Source: WLMZ01 sp038227995 (GTDB lineage: Bacteria > Actinomycetota > Acidimicrobiia > Acidimicrobiales > Ilumatobacteraceae). Taken from it: DNA of 64,000 nucleotides. The stretch spans positions 143,953 through 207,952 of the forward strand of contig JBBRPP010000005.1 of the NCBI GenBank assembly GCA_038227995.1, in the 5' to 3' direction. The position numbers and the translations under genes were made by a program. The notes under the pieces are model-generated. The model had not been told where the DNA came from. It ran no database searches and saw only the letters and a list, made by a program, of their open reading frames with translations. The number at the start of each line of letters is the position of its first letter. Position 1 is the first letter of the stretch. Below are positions 33,056 to 42,348 of this stretch, piece by piece.

Positions 33056-33359
33056 CCCGTTCCTCTTGCCATCCGCGAGATGGCCTGACCGTTACAAGAT
33101 CACCGGCATGAGCGCCGATCTGGCGCGCACGCGGCGGCGAAATCGCTCGTCGTTCTGCAGCGCGCGTTCTGCGCTCGTTCCGACGACGGCCGGTCGGTGC
33201 CGAGCGGCGAGTCGGGAGCCGGCAGCGGATGCCGTCATCCATCGAAGATCGACGAGCGTTCTCGACCGGATCACGCCTTGGAAGCCGACTCTGCATGGGT
33301 TGACGCAAGTTCTGATCATGGCGCGGTAGCTCGGACGTCGACTTGGGTCATGATGCGGT
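33056..33359. other. intergenic with attC-like repeat, copy 6
   Basis: Plus strand shows GCGCCGATCTGGCGCGC at 33112, then CGCTCGTCGTTCTGC and GCGCGTTCTGCGC, ending near 33208. This is the repeat in the orientation opposite to copies 1-5, downstream of the plus-strand protease gene. The remaining bases show no gene. Confidence 0.6.
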
Positions 33360-34238
33360 GTGAGCATGATCCGGTCGCGGCGGCGCAGCATCGGTGTCGC
33401 CGTTTCGGTAACTGCGCTGGCCACGATGATCGGTTCGTGCGCGAGGACGACGAGTTCAGTGCAGTGTCAGCCGAGCGACTTCCGGTCCAGCCATACGCTG
33501 ATCATCGCTCACGCCAGCGGCGACTTCTTCGGCCCACCGAACACGATCACGATGATGCGCGCCGCAGTCGCCGCCGGGGCAGACATACTCGACACCGATG
33601 TACGAGTGACCAAGGATGGTGTCCTCGTCGCCGCCCACGACGACGTCGTCACGACCAAGTCCGGCGGAACTGTATCCATCGCGAACACGACCTACGAGGT
33701 CCTGCAGCGCATTGATCTCGGGGACTCCTGGGCGGGCCCCTCGAAGAACTATCCGCTCGCCGGCACGCTCGTCAGCGTGCCCACGATCGAGAACGTCCTG
33801 AACGCATTCCCCGGATTCCAGGTGGGGATGGAGTTCAAAGTCGACGGGGCCGAGGACACGCTCTGTGCTGTGCTTCGCAGACTCAAGCGCACCGGTGACG
33901 CTTTCATCAGCTCCGGGGGTGACGGACCGGTCACCCGTTTCAAGGCGGTGTGCCCCGAGGCCGTCACAACGATCACCGACGCAATGGAAACCGAATACCG
34001 CCATGCCGAGGCCACCGGATCCCCATGGTGCGCCCCGGTCGGCATCGGTCAGCCGCCCCTTGTCGACCGTGGCGTCGCCTTGACGAAGAAAAACGTGAAG
34101 TGGGACCACGACCACGGTCTCGCCGACTACACATACACCGCCAACACCGAGACGGCGCTTCGTGCGGTCGCTCTCCTCGGCGTCGACGCTGTCTACACCG
34201 ACCGGGCCGATCTCGCCCGCGCCATCTTCAAACGCTGA
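33360..34238 (+). CDS. secreted glycerophosphodiester phosphodiesterase-like lipoprotein
   Basis: A 292-residue GDPD-fold lipoprotein: signal RSIGVAVSVTALATMIGSC with lipobox IGSC, then a TIM-barrel GDPD domain. DILDTDVRVTKDGVLVAAHDDVV matches the family's acidic metal site and second catalytic His. The first motif is altered: families have HRG...PENT, here IIAHASGDFFGPPNT, so the Arg and the metal-binding Glu are missing. Enzyme activity is therefore doubtful. The start is GTG 33360 or ATG 33366. Flanked by attC-like copies on both sides. Confidence 0.75.
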   Translation: MSMIRSRRRSIGVAVSVTALATMIGSCARTTSSVQCQPSDFRSSHTLIIAHASGDFFGPPNTITMMRAAVAAGADILDTDVRVTKDGVLVAAHDDVVTTKSGGTVSIANTTYEVLQRIDLGDSWAGPSKNYPLAGTLVSVPTIENVLNAFPGFQVGMEFKVDGAEDTLCAVLRRLKRTGDAFISSGGDGPVTRFKAVCPEAVTTITDAMETEYRHAEATGSPWCAPVGIGQPPLVDRGVALTKKNVKWDHDHGLADYTYTANTETALRAVALLGVDAVYTDRADLARAIFKR

Positions 34239-34275
34239 CACCGCGCCCACAACGTCACAGGGACCACGCCGGATG

Positions 34276-34345
34276 GTGCAGACGCGCCGTTCTGGCGCGT
34301 TCATGGCCGGGAGGGTCTCCGTTGTTCTGCTTGATCATTCTGTGC
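34276..34345. repeat. attC-like repeat, copy 7 (weak)
   Basis: GACGCGCCGTTCTGGCGCG followed by GGTCTCCGTTGTTCTGC, resembling the copies near 34801 and 41205. It lies between the GDPD gene and the DUF4440 gene. Edges approximate. Confidence 0.45.
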
Positions 34346-34369
34346 GATCACAGCGAATACCGTCGTGAG

Positions 34370-34744
34370 ATGGACATCGGAGAACTGATCTCGCTCGAGA
34401 CCAAGGTGTGGAAGGCACTCGTTGACGGCGATGCTCAGGCTGACGCTGGACTGCTCGCCGATGATTTCGTCGGCGTCTACCCAACGGGTTTCGCCGACCG
34501 CACTGACCATGTCGGTCAAATCGCCGCCGGTCCAACGGTCGCTCGCTATGAGCTCTCCGACGCACGGATGATCGGAGTGTCGGACTCGGCGGTGCTGTTG
34601 TCGTACCGAGCCGTGTACGTGCGCGTAGGCGAGGCTGCGCAAACGGAGGCGATGTATGTCAGCTCGCTCTGGTGTCGACGCGGTGTCGGTTGGGTCAACG
34701 TCTTCAGCCAGGACACTCCTGACACTGGCATCGCCGTTGTCTAG
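34370..34744 (+). CDS. DUF4440/SnoaL-like protein
   Basis: A 124-residue cone-fold (NTF2-like) protein: MDIGELISLETKVWKALVDGDAQADAGLLADDFVGVYPTGFADR is the typical first half, and AVLLSYRAVYVRVGEAAQTEAMYVSSLWCRRGVGWVNVFSQDTP the beta-sheet half of DUF4440. It is cytoplasmic. The family includes isomerases, dehydratases and ligand-binding proteins; substrate unknown. The only gene between attC-like copies 7 and 8. Confidence 0.8.
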   Translation: MDIGELISLETKVWKALVDGDAQADAGLLADDFVGVYPTGFADRTDHVGQIAAGPTVARYELSDARMIGVSDSAVLLSYRAVYVRVGEAAQTEAMYVSSLWCRRGVGWVNVFSQDTPDTGIAVV

Positions 34745-34800
34745 CAGTCTCCTAGCTCGGGCTGGGCACGTGCGTTCGGCGTCGCCAACCGCCACGCGAT

Positions 34801-34920
34801 GCGCCGATCTGGGCGGTGCCCGTAACCGAGCACGGATGCGCCGTTCGGGCGCGTTGGCTGGCGGTCTTCGTGGTGTCGTTATGTGTCGCGCGTTCTGCGG
34901 TGAGTGCTTCGGCCGGGACG
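34801..34920. repeat. attC-like repeat, copy 8 (double)
   Basis: Starts GCGCCGATCTGGGCGG, repeats as GATGCGCCGTTCGGGCGCG, and ends with GCGCGTTCTGCGG near 34900. Looks like two sites fused, lying after the DUF4440 gene. Confidence 0.55.
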
Positions 34921-35016
34921 ATCCAACGGCTGCTGCTGTGATGACAGCGTCGCTTCATTGGACTGCAGACCGCTGCGCGCCTGGTGTGCGGAGTCCACGT
35001 CGGGCACAGTGGTGCC

Positions 35017-35994
35017 ATGACTCGCACAAGGTTGTGGGCGGTCGCCGTAGCCGTCGTGTTGACTGGGGGCGCGTGCGGTAGCGGTCGCTCGGACCAGGCG
35101 GCTATCGACCCGACATCGTCTTCGAACGCCCTCGCCGCAGATACGACTGCCTTCACTGCCGATCCGGCCACCTCCGCGCCGGTGGTAGTCACTGCGGATT
35201 CGACGACAATCGTCCCCGTGATCGCTGCGACAGATCCGGCGGTGACAGCGGATACCGCCGATGACGCTGTGGTCGCCGGCGAGGCGCTTTCGGCGGGTGC
35301 GTGGGAGGGCGCGAGAACCACAGACGACGGAACAGGGCTGGTCCTGTTCGTCGTCGGAGGCCCTGAGTTCGATGGCAGTGATCCATGCACGGTCAGATAT
35401 GTGCCGAGCGCCGAAGAAACCGCGGAGGCGGTGATGGTCACCGTTGGCGCGGAACGTCCACCCGGGAATGCTGTCTGCACGGCAGTCGGGTACATCCGGA
35501 CCGTCGAGATCAAACTCGAGCAACCCATCGGACACCGATTGTTGATCGCGCTCGGCGCCACCCGGCCTGTGTTCGACGCGTCCACGCTGTTCCGTCCGGG
35601 ATGGATGCCCGACGGTTGGCAGCTCCTCAGAGAGACTCCTGGCCACCCCGAACCCAACCGAGCCCAGTTCTGGACCCGCTTTTGGGGGTCACCGCGGTTG
35701 CCTGACACGGCGTCGTCCTGCACGCCGTCGACGAGTCCGCTGCAGCTCTCACAAGGCGCTGTTGATCTGGTCGAACAGTTTCCGAGGGAGTTGGGCGAGA
35801 CGGACGTCGGTACGTTCGATGTGAATGGAGCGACCGCCACATATTCGACGCAAGTCGACCACGGCATCGCCCGCCTCAGGTGGACAACACCTGACCACGG
35901 GTTCGTCCTGAAGACCGCACCGTCGTGCGTGGGCGACCAGCCGCCGACGCTCGACACAATGCTCACCTTTGCTCGAAGTCTCACGTCGTCCTAG
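35017..35994 (+). CDS. large cassette lipoprotein of unknown function
   Basis: A 325-residue predicted lipoprotein: MTRTRLWAVAVAVVLTGGAC with lipobox GGAC, an Ala/Thr/Asp-rich linker to about residue 95, then a folded domain with several aromatic strands (LVLFVVGGPEF, EIKLEQPIGHRLLIALG, FRPGWMPDGWQLLRETPG). The end TLDTMLTFARSLTSS is like substrate-binding or DUF-type lipoproteins of actinobacteria. No family recognised. The ATG 35017 is the only start giving a signal peptide. Confidence 0.7.
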   Translation: MTRTRLWAVAVAVVLTGGACGSGRSDQAAIDPTSSSNALAADTTAFTADPATSAPVVVTADSTTIVPVIAATDPAVTADTADDAVVAGEALSAGAWEGARTTDDGTGLVLFVVGGPEFDGSDPCTVRYVPSAEETAEAVMVTVGAERPPGNAVCTAVGYIRTVEIKLEQPIGHRLLIALGATRPVFDASTLFRPGWMPDGWQLLRETPGHPEPNRAQFWTRFWGSPRLPDTASSCTPSTSPLQLSQGAVDLVEQFPRELGETDVGTFDVNGATATYSTQVDHGIARLRWTTPDHGFVLKTAPSCVGDQPPTLDTMLTFARSLTSS

Positions 35995-36314
35995 GCGCGG
36001 CTCTCACGGCGACGACGGCCAGGAGCACGAAGCGGGTAGCCGCCCTCTTGATCGAGTAGCGATCGCCGAACGGCACTCCGCGCGACGCTTGAGCGCTTGA
36101 CGGGCGCGGATGCGCCGATCTGGGCGGTCGGCCGAGCAGCTGGTCACAGCTGGTATCCGCGGTTCTGCGTTGCGCGTTCTGTGTCCCGTTCCGGCGATTT
36201 GATGACGTTCTGTTCACGACGGTCGGTGAGCGCTATAGGGCGGGGCCGCGACAGTTCGCCGGATATGGCCCAGCTCGCGGCGGTAGGTCGCCGAGCGGGG
36301 TGTGCGCTCTGCGC
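35995..36314. other. intergenic with attC-like repeat, copy 9
   Basis: GCGCCGATCTGGGCGG at 36112 with GCGGTTCTGCG and GCGCGTTCTGTG behind it (to about 36205). A second, divergent site may cover 36235-36310 (GACAGTTCGCCGG), next to the stop codon of the P450 gene. No gene seen. Confidence 0.55.
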
Positions 36315-37625
36315 TCAGGGTCGTGTGATTGGGAGGGCTGTCGGGCCACGGACCGAGAGAGATCGTTTCCAATGCGTGTTTGCCGGATTGAGTTGGTAGT
36401 CGCCGAAAGCATCGAGGAAGGCGGGGATCGCGACTCGCAGTTCGAGGCGCGCGAGCGACGCGCCGAGGCAGTGGTGGATGCCATGTCCGAACGAGAGTGG
36501 CTTCGGGTCGGGGCGATCGAGGCGGAGTTTGTCGGCGTCGGGCCAGCGTCTGACGTCACGGTTCACGAGTCCCCACAAGATCGCGACCTGTTTTCCGGCC
36601 GGGATCGTTTTGCCGCCCACGCTTATCGGCGCTGTCGTCGACCGTGGCGTTGCTTGCACGGAGGTATCGAACCGGATCAGTTCTTCGACGGCGTTGTCGA
36701 TCAACTCTGGGTGATCGCGCAGCAAAGTGCGCTGATCGGGGTGCTGAGCCAGCGCGACCAGGCTGTTGCCGATCAGGCCGGTCGTTGTTTCGTGCCCGGC
36801 GAACAGCAGGAAACCGAGCATGGCGAGCAGTTCGTCGTTGACCAACTTCTCGCCGTCATCTGCGGCAGTGGCCAGTATCGAAATCAGATTGTCGCGAGGC
36901 TCAACGCGACGTTGCTCGATCACCTCGCTGAAGTAGGCGTTGAGTTCGGCCATTCGAACATTGACGATCTTTGGGTCGAAACCGTGGAGCGGATCGATTA
37001 GCCCAGTGATGTCATCAGACGCCGACTTCAACCACGCCCACCGCTCAGGCGGAAGCCCAAGGAGTTCACCGATCACGTAGATCGGCAGCGGCGCGGTGAA
37101 ACCTGACACGACATCGGGGCAGTGCTGATCGGCAAGATTGGCGAGGAGTTCATCAGCGATCGCCCGCACGCGCGGTTCGAACGACTTGATCGTGTTCGGG
37201 GTGAACGCCCGCTGAACCAGCCCGCGCAGTCGCGTGTGGTCCGGTGGGTCGACGAACAAGAGCCAGCGCGCGAAACTCGTCCTGGCCTCCTGTGACAACA
37301 GTGAGTAGGGCCGGATGTCCATGATGGCGTCCATTGCCGACTCGACCGACAGCGCAGGCGAGCGGAGCAACTCGAGCGCTTCGTCGTAGCCGACCACGAA
37401 CCATTGACGGAAGACCTTGCGGTAGTACACCTGGCCGTACTTCTTGTGCACCGCCTCGAGGGCCGGATACGGGTTCACGTAGTAGTCCGGGTCGAACGGG
37501 TTCTCGTCGTTCGTCAACCGGAACACTGCCCGGGCGAGCCGCGGCCGATTCGCCAAGAACCGCACAGCCGGGATGGCGATCTGCTCGATGCGCATCAACG
37601 AGTCTGCCATCAACACGCTGAGCAT
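36315..37625 (-). CDS. cytochrome P450
   Basis: A P450 monooxygenase of about 436 residues. The I-helix oxygen-activation motif AGHETT, the ExxR helix EELIR, and the heme-Cys loop LSFGHGIHHCLGASLARLE are intact; DPPDHTRLRGLVQRAFTP is the conserved C-helix region. Overall it resembles bacterial class I P450s (CYP107/CYP105-like). The start is uncertain between ATG 37625, 37610 and 37595. No ferredoxin gene is adjacent, so electrons must come from elsewhere. Gene size and neighbours suggest it was brought in as one unit of the cassette-like array. Confidence 0.88.
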   Translation of the reverse strand: MLSVLMADSLMRIEQIAIPAVRFLANRPRLARAVFRLTNDENPFDPDYYVNPYPALEAVHKKYGQVYYRKVFRQWFVVGYDEALELLRSPALSVESAMDAIMDIRPYSLLSQEARTSFARWLLFVDPPDHTRLRGLVQRAFTPNTIKSFEPRVRAIADELLANLADQHCPDVVSGFTAPLPIYVIGELLGLPPERWAWLKSASDDITGLIDPLHGFDPKIVNVRMAELNAYFSEVIEQRRVEPRDNLISILATAADDGEKLVNDELLAMLGFLLFAGHETTTGLIGNSLVALAQHPDQRTLLRDHPELIDNAVEELIRFDTSVQATPRSTTAPISVGGKTIPAGKQVAILWGLVNRDVRRWPDADKLRLDRPDPKPLSFGHGIHHCLGASLARLELRVAIPAFLDAFGDYQLNPANTHWKRSLSVRGPTALPITRP

Positions 37626-37714
37626 CCCACGCCGATCAGATCTGCCCGCCGACACAACCACCTACCCCGCCGTCACAACCAGCCAAGTGGAAGCCGTTGA
37701 CGTGCAGCGTCGAG

Positions 37715-37799
37715 GCGCCGATCTGAGCGCGTCGCGACGTAGAGGTACGGCGAGAATATGCGCTGCGCGTTCTGCGTCACCTACCGGCACTTCGGGGGC
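37715..37799. repeat. attC-like repeat, copy 10
   Basis: GCGCCGATCTGAGCGCG at the left, TGCGCGTTCTGCGTCACC in the middle and CCGGCACTTCGGGGGC at the right. The right half closely matches the copy near 51228. It lies between the starts/ends of two minus-strand genes. Confidence 0.65.
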
Positions 37800-37896
37800 A
37801 GTCTCGATGGTGCCACCGCTGACGCTCCGAGGGCCCGGCCGGATGGAGGCGACCCGATCGACGGGGAGTGACCGAGTCAAGCGGCTCAGGTGGGCT

Positions 37897-40800
37897 TCAG
37901 GCGAGGTCGCGGAAGATCACAAGGCCTTGAGCGAGGAGGACGTTCGCGATGCGTCTTGCTTTCGCAGTGTCCGCTTGGCCGCCCGCCTGCAGATCGAGCA
38001 AGGAGCCGTGGAGACGTTCGGTCCAGCCGGCGAAGCCCCATGGTTCGGTCACGGTGCGGATGAGGAGTTCGACGCAGTCGAGGGCGAGCGCCACTTCCGT
38101 TCGGCTGTCGATCAGCTCGCAAAGTGCTTGTCCGACCGGGTAGCTGAGTCGAATCGCAGCGCCGGTGGCCAACACCCAGCGGAGCTCCGAGAGTGCCCAG
38201 AGGGGGTCGAGCTTGCCGCTCGTGAGCCAGGTGCAGAAGGCTCCTGGCTCGTCCAAGCTCTCGAGTTCGGGTGTCGTGGAGAGGGCGAGGTGACGCGACT
38301 CCCAGAGGCCCGTGAGCTGCGTCAGCACCTCCGGCTCCACGTCACCGTCGGTGTTGCTGAGCGCGGAACCGACGAACTCGATCGCATGGGCTCGGACGGC
38401 GTCGGGCGCGCGGAAGAGGTCGGCAGCATTGGCTCCGAAGGGCTGCTGCGCTTGTTCGAGGACTCCAGCCCAGTGGAAGACCATCACATGTTGGGCGAGT
38501 TTGTGGTCCGCGTCCGTGGCCGGCTCAGAGGACCCGTCGAGCTGTTGGAGATGTCTCTTGTAGACGGGAAGCAGCATGGGAAGCGTGAAGCCGTAGGCCT
38601 GCTCGTCCAAGTAGGCGGCCCACGCCGGGGTTGCCGATGGGTGAGCACCGAAGACGGGCTCGGCTTGCATCGTGGCCCACGACGAGTCGAGGCTGCAGAT
38701 GAGCGCGTACTCGCGTCCGAGTGCTGCGAGTACGTCGTCGACGGTTTCGTTGCGAATGCGTTCCTCGATCACGTCTTTGACCTCGGTGAGCAGTTCGGTG
38801 GAGCCTTCGGGATCCTGCGCCAGCGATGCGAAGAGTCGGATCAGGGTGGTGAGGCCTCTACCTCGAACGGTGTTCAGTGCGATTTCAAGGGGGGACCGTG
38901 ACGACGTATCGTGCTCATCGGCGGGGTGTGGGTCGCTGCTGAGTGCTTTGGCCAGCGGAACGAGCCAGTGAGCGTCGTCCGATTCGAGACCGGCGGTTGG
39001 CGTCCGCAGCGCGGCTTCGATGAGGTTGGCGATGCTCAGCCTCAGCCAGAGACTTGGGTCGTCGAGACCTTCCCGAGTCGGTTGACTTCGCACGGCGCGC
39101 TCGAGGAGAACCCGGGCACTGGCCCACGGGATCGAACGGCCGGCAGTCAGGGCTGAGATCAGTCCGCCGACAGCCGCTGAGTGATACGCAGGTGGGCATT
39201 CGACTATTTTTGTGAGGAAGTTGGCGAAGCGGTGCGGATCTTGCGCGATCGCTTGCGACAACGAGTCCCCGAGCCCTTCACGAGACGGGATGCTCGGACC
39301 GGACTCGTCTGGGCTCCAGTTCCTCAGGTGGTCTTCGAGTTCTGCGTCTGACATCTCGGCGATCTGCCCGGAGTCGAAAGGGCTGGTCGTCCCCGACCAG
39401 GCCACAACGTGCCCGGCGTCGCGGTGCGAGCTTTGGGGATGTCGTTCTTGTAGCTGGCGAAACCAAACGAGCTGAGTCGAGTCGAGGTCGGCTTGGATCG
39501 GCCAGAGCCGGCTCAGCTGCCACCACTCGCGATTCGCAGGCTCGACCTCAGGCGTGGTCCCATCGAGACGCGGCGGATAGGTCGGCCCTTCGGCGATCCA
39601 GCCGAGCACCGTGGCCTTTTGACCCGCCTCGAGCATTGGATACACGAGCGTGAGCAACGCTGCGTACTCTCGGTCGAGATCTGGCTCAAGGAAGATGCTG
39701 TGATCGAGAATCGCGTCGGTCGCGTCGGGGGACGGTCCGAGTACTCGGAGAAGGTCGAGCCCCATCCGACGAATGATGTGCCACCTCCCTTGGAGAAGTG
39801 TCATCGCCAATGGGCGTGCGCCCGTTGGGGCGACGCGAGCGTGGCGTCGAATCAATGAGACCAGGTGCGTCACGAGCGACTGCCACACCTCGCCGGGTTC
39901 GTACGGATCGCCGTCGAGAGTCTTTCGTCGTATTGCCGAGCTGTCGTGCGGGGGAATTGTTCGGTCGCCGACGGCAAGTTCGGTGGCGTGATCGAGAAGG
40001 TCGATCAGCATCGAGATCAGTTCGGTGTCCGGAATCGATTCCGACATCGCGGCTCGCAGCTCGCTGCAGGCTTCGTGGTACTCGTGCTGACCGAACCGTG
40101 ACGTCGGGGAAGCTGACCAAGACTGACCCGTCACCCCGTCCGCAGGCAGCGGCTCAAGGACCATCCGTGCTAGAGCCACAGCGTCTGCGCCGCGAGAAGA
40201 CTCGGCGAGGTGCCGCACCAGCCTCACGATCTCACGCAAGGTGAAGTAGATAGCGGAGCACGATCGCACCCACTCCTCAACCGTCTCGCGCACTCCTGGG
40301 TAGAGCTGCACCGGGAGCGCGGCGGCGACGGAGCACACCGACGCGGCCATGAACGGATTGGAGTTCCGCGGCAGGTTCCGCAGAACCTCTGCGACTGCAT
40401 CACCTTCGGCAGCGGCGATGCGCTGCAGGTAGAGCCCCTGTGGCCACGTCTTGAATCGAACCGTGCCCTTCACATCGTCTCGCTCAACTTCGGCCGGCGC
40501 GTCGAAGAAGTGCTTACGGCGCAGAGGCTCGAACCACGAAGCCCGTTCCAGGCGCTCAAAGAAGTAGCCGAGCGTGGATTCGTTCCACGGAACACCGACG
40601 GTCATCCGGGTGATCTGGGCGATAGTCGGGTTCGTGATGGAGAGGAACTCATCAAGACGCCGGTACCAGTCGGCAAACCGAACCTCGAACTCTGCGAGCA
40701 CCATGTCGACGATCTCCGCATAGTCGTCCACGAGTCGATTCGGTGAGAGTTCATCGACGCTGTGCACCACCGAGCGTGAGTGAGCGATGCCCTCGTAACG

Positions 40801-41133
40801 GACTGCTTGCCACTTCTCCGCGATCTCACGATGTAAATCCAGGCTCGCTGAGATCAGATCGACCTTCTGCTTCCGCGAACCTGAGGGCTCGTCGGGCGAA
40901 CTGCTAGCGAACTCGGTGGGTAACAACAGCGCGATCAATGTTCCGTCGACTTCACGCAACGCATGCGCGACTAGGGACGACGGTCCCGAGAACATCGCGC
41001 TATTGGCGGCAACCACACAGGCATCTCGCCAAGACCGAGCAGCCGTCGGAGACGCTCGAGCGAGTCTGGTGTAGATCCGGCGCCGACGAGAACCATCTCG
41101 ACCCGAGAACGCCCCGTCCCACACCGCTTCCAT
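37897..41133 (-). CDS. very large helical-repeat protein, 1078 residues, unknown (defence-like)
   Basis: I do not recognise a named family. The product is cytoplasmic and almost wholly alpha-helical. The N-terminal 150 residues include SSLVAHALREVDGTLIALLLP and an alpha-helical HEPN-like stretch ending in VDMVLAEFEVRFADWYRRLD. Around 185-260 comes GYFFERLERASWFEPLRRKHFFDAP and WPQGLYLQRIAA, a pattern I associate with sensor regions of large bacterial defence ATPases and SIR2/NACHT-type proteins; no Walker motif or nuclease motif is visible here. The rest is degenerate helical repeats. It is a single gene between two attC-like copies, by far the largest unit in the array. Confidence 0.6.
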   Translation of the reverse strand: MEAVWDGAFSGRDGSRRRRIYTRLARASPTAARSWRDACVVAANSAMFSGPSSLVAHALREVDGTLIALLLPTEFASSSPDEPSGSRKQKVDLISASLDLHREIAEKWQAVRYEGIAHSRSVVHSVDELSPNRLVDDYAEIVDMVLAEFEVRFADWYRRLDEFLSITNPTIAQITRMTVGVPWNESTLGYFFERLERASWFEPLRRKHFFDAPAEVERDDVKGTVRFKTWPQGLYLQRIAAAEGDAVAEVLRNLPRNSNPFMAASVCSVAAALPVQLYPGVRETVEEWVRSCSAIYFTLREIVRLVRHLAESSRGADAVALARMVLEPLPADGVTGQSWSASPTSRFGQHEYHEACSELRAAMSESIPDTELISMLIDLLDHATELAVGDRTIPPHDSSAIRRKTLDGDPYEPGEVWQSLVTHLVSLIRRHARVAPTGARPLAMTLLQGRWHIIRRMGLDLLRVLGPSPDATDAILDHSIFLEPDLDREYAALLTLVYPMLEAGQKATVLGWIAEGPTYPPRLDGTTPEVEPANREWWQLSRLWPIQADLDSTQLVWFRQLQERHPQSSHRDAGHVVAWSGTTSPFDSGQIAEMSDAELEDHLRNWSPDESGPSIPSREGLGDSLSQAIAQDPHRFANFLTKIVECPPAYHSAAVGGLISALTAGRSIPWASARVLLERAVRSQPTREGLDDPSLWLRLSIANLIEAALRTPTAGLESDDAHWLVPLAKALSSDPHPADEHDTSSRSPLEIALNTVRGRGLTTLIRLFASLAQDPEGSTELLTEVKDVIEERIRNETVDDVLAALGREYALICSLDSSWATMQAEPVFGAHPSATPAWAAYLDEQAYGFTLPMLLPVYKRHLQQLDGSSEPATDADHKLAQHVMVFHWAGVLEQAQQPFGANAADLFRAPDAVRAHAIEFVGSALSNTDGDVEPEVLTQLTGLWESRHLALSTTPELESLDEPGAFCTWLTSGKLDPLWALSELRWVLATGAAIRLSYPVGQALCELIDSRTEVALALDCVELLIRTVTEPWGFAGWTERLHGSLLDLQAGGQADTAKARRIANVLLAQGLVIFRDLA

Positions 41134-41204
41134 CCGCCGAGCCTACGCAGCTCTTCGTCGCTCCAGCGGCTCGCCCCTACCGCCGGCTACAGGACGCGCC
41201 TGAT

Positions 41205-41275
41205 GCGCCGTTCGGGGCGGCCTGCGCATGGTGTCGACATGGCCGATCTGCTCGCGCGTTCTGTGCGTGGCGGCA
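41205..41275. repeat. attC-like repeat, copy 11
   Basis: GCGCCGTTCGGGGCGG at the left, then GACATGGCCGATCTGCTCG and GCGCGTTCTGTGCG. Lies between the divergent starts of the large gene and the unknown gene at 41293. Confidence 0.55.
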
Positions 41276-41292
41276 TCGGCGATACTGGCGGG

Positions 41293-41826
41293 GTGGAGCT
41301 TCCTCCATCACTCTTCGGCAGCATGCAACGTCGCCGCGGACCGCTGTTGCGGCAGCGGTGGTGGCTGCGCGGCCATGTGCTCGCGCCGACCCGGTGTTGG
41401 CTGTCGAACCGGTGGCACTGGCGCGACAAGCGCCGCTTCCGTGCGTGGAACGCCGTGATGCAGCCACTGACCGTCCCACTCGCCGATGTGACCGCCCCGA
41501 TGTCACCGGCGACGCGGCGGGTGGCGGGCTTGGTCGACGCCACGGGCGTGTCGAGGGTCTTCGACCTCGGCTACGGGATCGGTGAGGCCGTCGCCGTCGC
41601 CGCGGACCTCGCGCCGGAGCGGATCCTGTCCCTCGTCGACCGCCTCGCGGGGTTCGACGACGACGCGATCCGCGGCGTCCCAGACACGCGTGACGTGCAC
41701 GCGGCGGTACACGCCCGCAACAACCTCGTGGAGGTATGTCGGGACGTCCTCACTGCTCACCCCAAACCAGGACGCCTGCCTATGCCACGCACACGGCGCC
41801 GGCGGCGACACCCGCCATTTCGCTGA
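41293..41826 (+). CDS. hypothetical basic protein
   Basis: GTG start after the attC-like copy; 177 residues. The first 50 residues are rich in Arg and Trp (RRRGPLLRQRWWLRGHVLAPTR), the middle ATRRVAGLVDATGVSRVFDLGYGIGEAVAVAADL looks folded, with a D-L-G-x-G-x-G pattern faintly like a methyltransferase motif I, and the C-terminal RTRRRRRHPPFR looks out of frame. Good-looking sequence continues in another frame to about 41893 (DACLCHAHGAGGDTRHF), so a frameshift near 41770 is possible. Unknown. Confidence 0.4.
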   Translation: MELPPSLFGSMQRRRGPLLRQRWWLRGHVLAPTRCWLSNRWHWRDKRRFRAWNAVMQPLTVPLADVTAPMSPATRRVAGLVDATGVSRVFDLGYGIGEAVAVAADLAPERILSLVDRLAGFDDDAIRGVPDTRDVHAAVHARNNLVEVCRDVLTAHPKPGRLPMPRTRRRRRHPPFR

Positions 41827-42159
41827 CGGTACCGTGGTTCTATCCGCCTCGGCATGCACTGGTGCTCGCTCTGGCCACGCGGCCCATCCGTAGCGATGTG
41901 ATGCCGGTCGCGCTTCTCGAGGCGCAGCGATTCAGCAGAGGCGCTACCACGTTCAACAACAACGCAGCGCGGCCTCCACGCACTACCCCGCCCGCTCGCA
42001 GCCTGACTCACCGAGCCGAAGCGTAGTTCTGGGCGATTCGGAGGCGCATGCGCCGCGGTGGTTCTGCGTCGACAATATGCGCTCTCTTCGGGCAGGTCCG
42101 CCAGTGCTCGACTGCTGGCGTCAAGATCGGTGTCACACCCGCCGGGTACGCTTTCGCTG
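41827..42159. other. intergenic, possible gene tail and attC-like repeat copy 12
   Basis: The first 200 bp may be the frameshifted tail of the preceding gene. From about 42033, GGCGCATGCGCCGCGG with GGTTCTGCGTCGAC and ATATGCGC resembles the repeat family (compare 37760). Nothing else is seen. Confidence 0.45.
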
Positions 42160-42348
42160 ATGGTACGTACGCTGGATCTCACGCCATGGGTCGGCCGCTG
42201 GGTAGCGGTCGACACGACAAACCACGTGCGCTGCGACGCGTCGTCATTGGCCGAACTCCTCGACGTACTCGCCACCGCGGACATCGCCGACGTCGAAGTG
42301 ATGCGAGCCCCGGCAGCCGACGAGCCGGTGGTCTACGGGCTTGGCTAA
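42160..42348 (+). CDS. 62-residue protein, paralogue of the one at 32395
   Basis: Starts MVRTLDLTPWVGRWVAVD and ends EVMRAPAADEPVVYGLG, the same length and frame as the 32395 product. Its last codons and the following bases TTGGCTAACGCCTGG copy the protease start of the other locus (TTGGCTGACGCCTGG), but the protease gene does not continue: the homology stops within 20 bp. This is a second copy that has lost its partner. Confidence 0.62.
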   Translation: MVRTLDLTPWVGRWVAVDTTNHVRCDASSLAELLDVLATADIADVEVMRAPAADEPVVYGLG

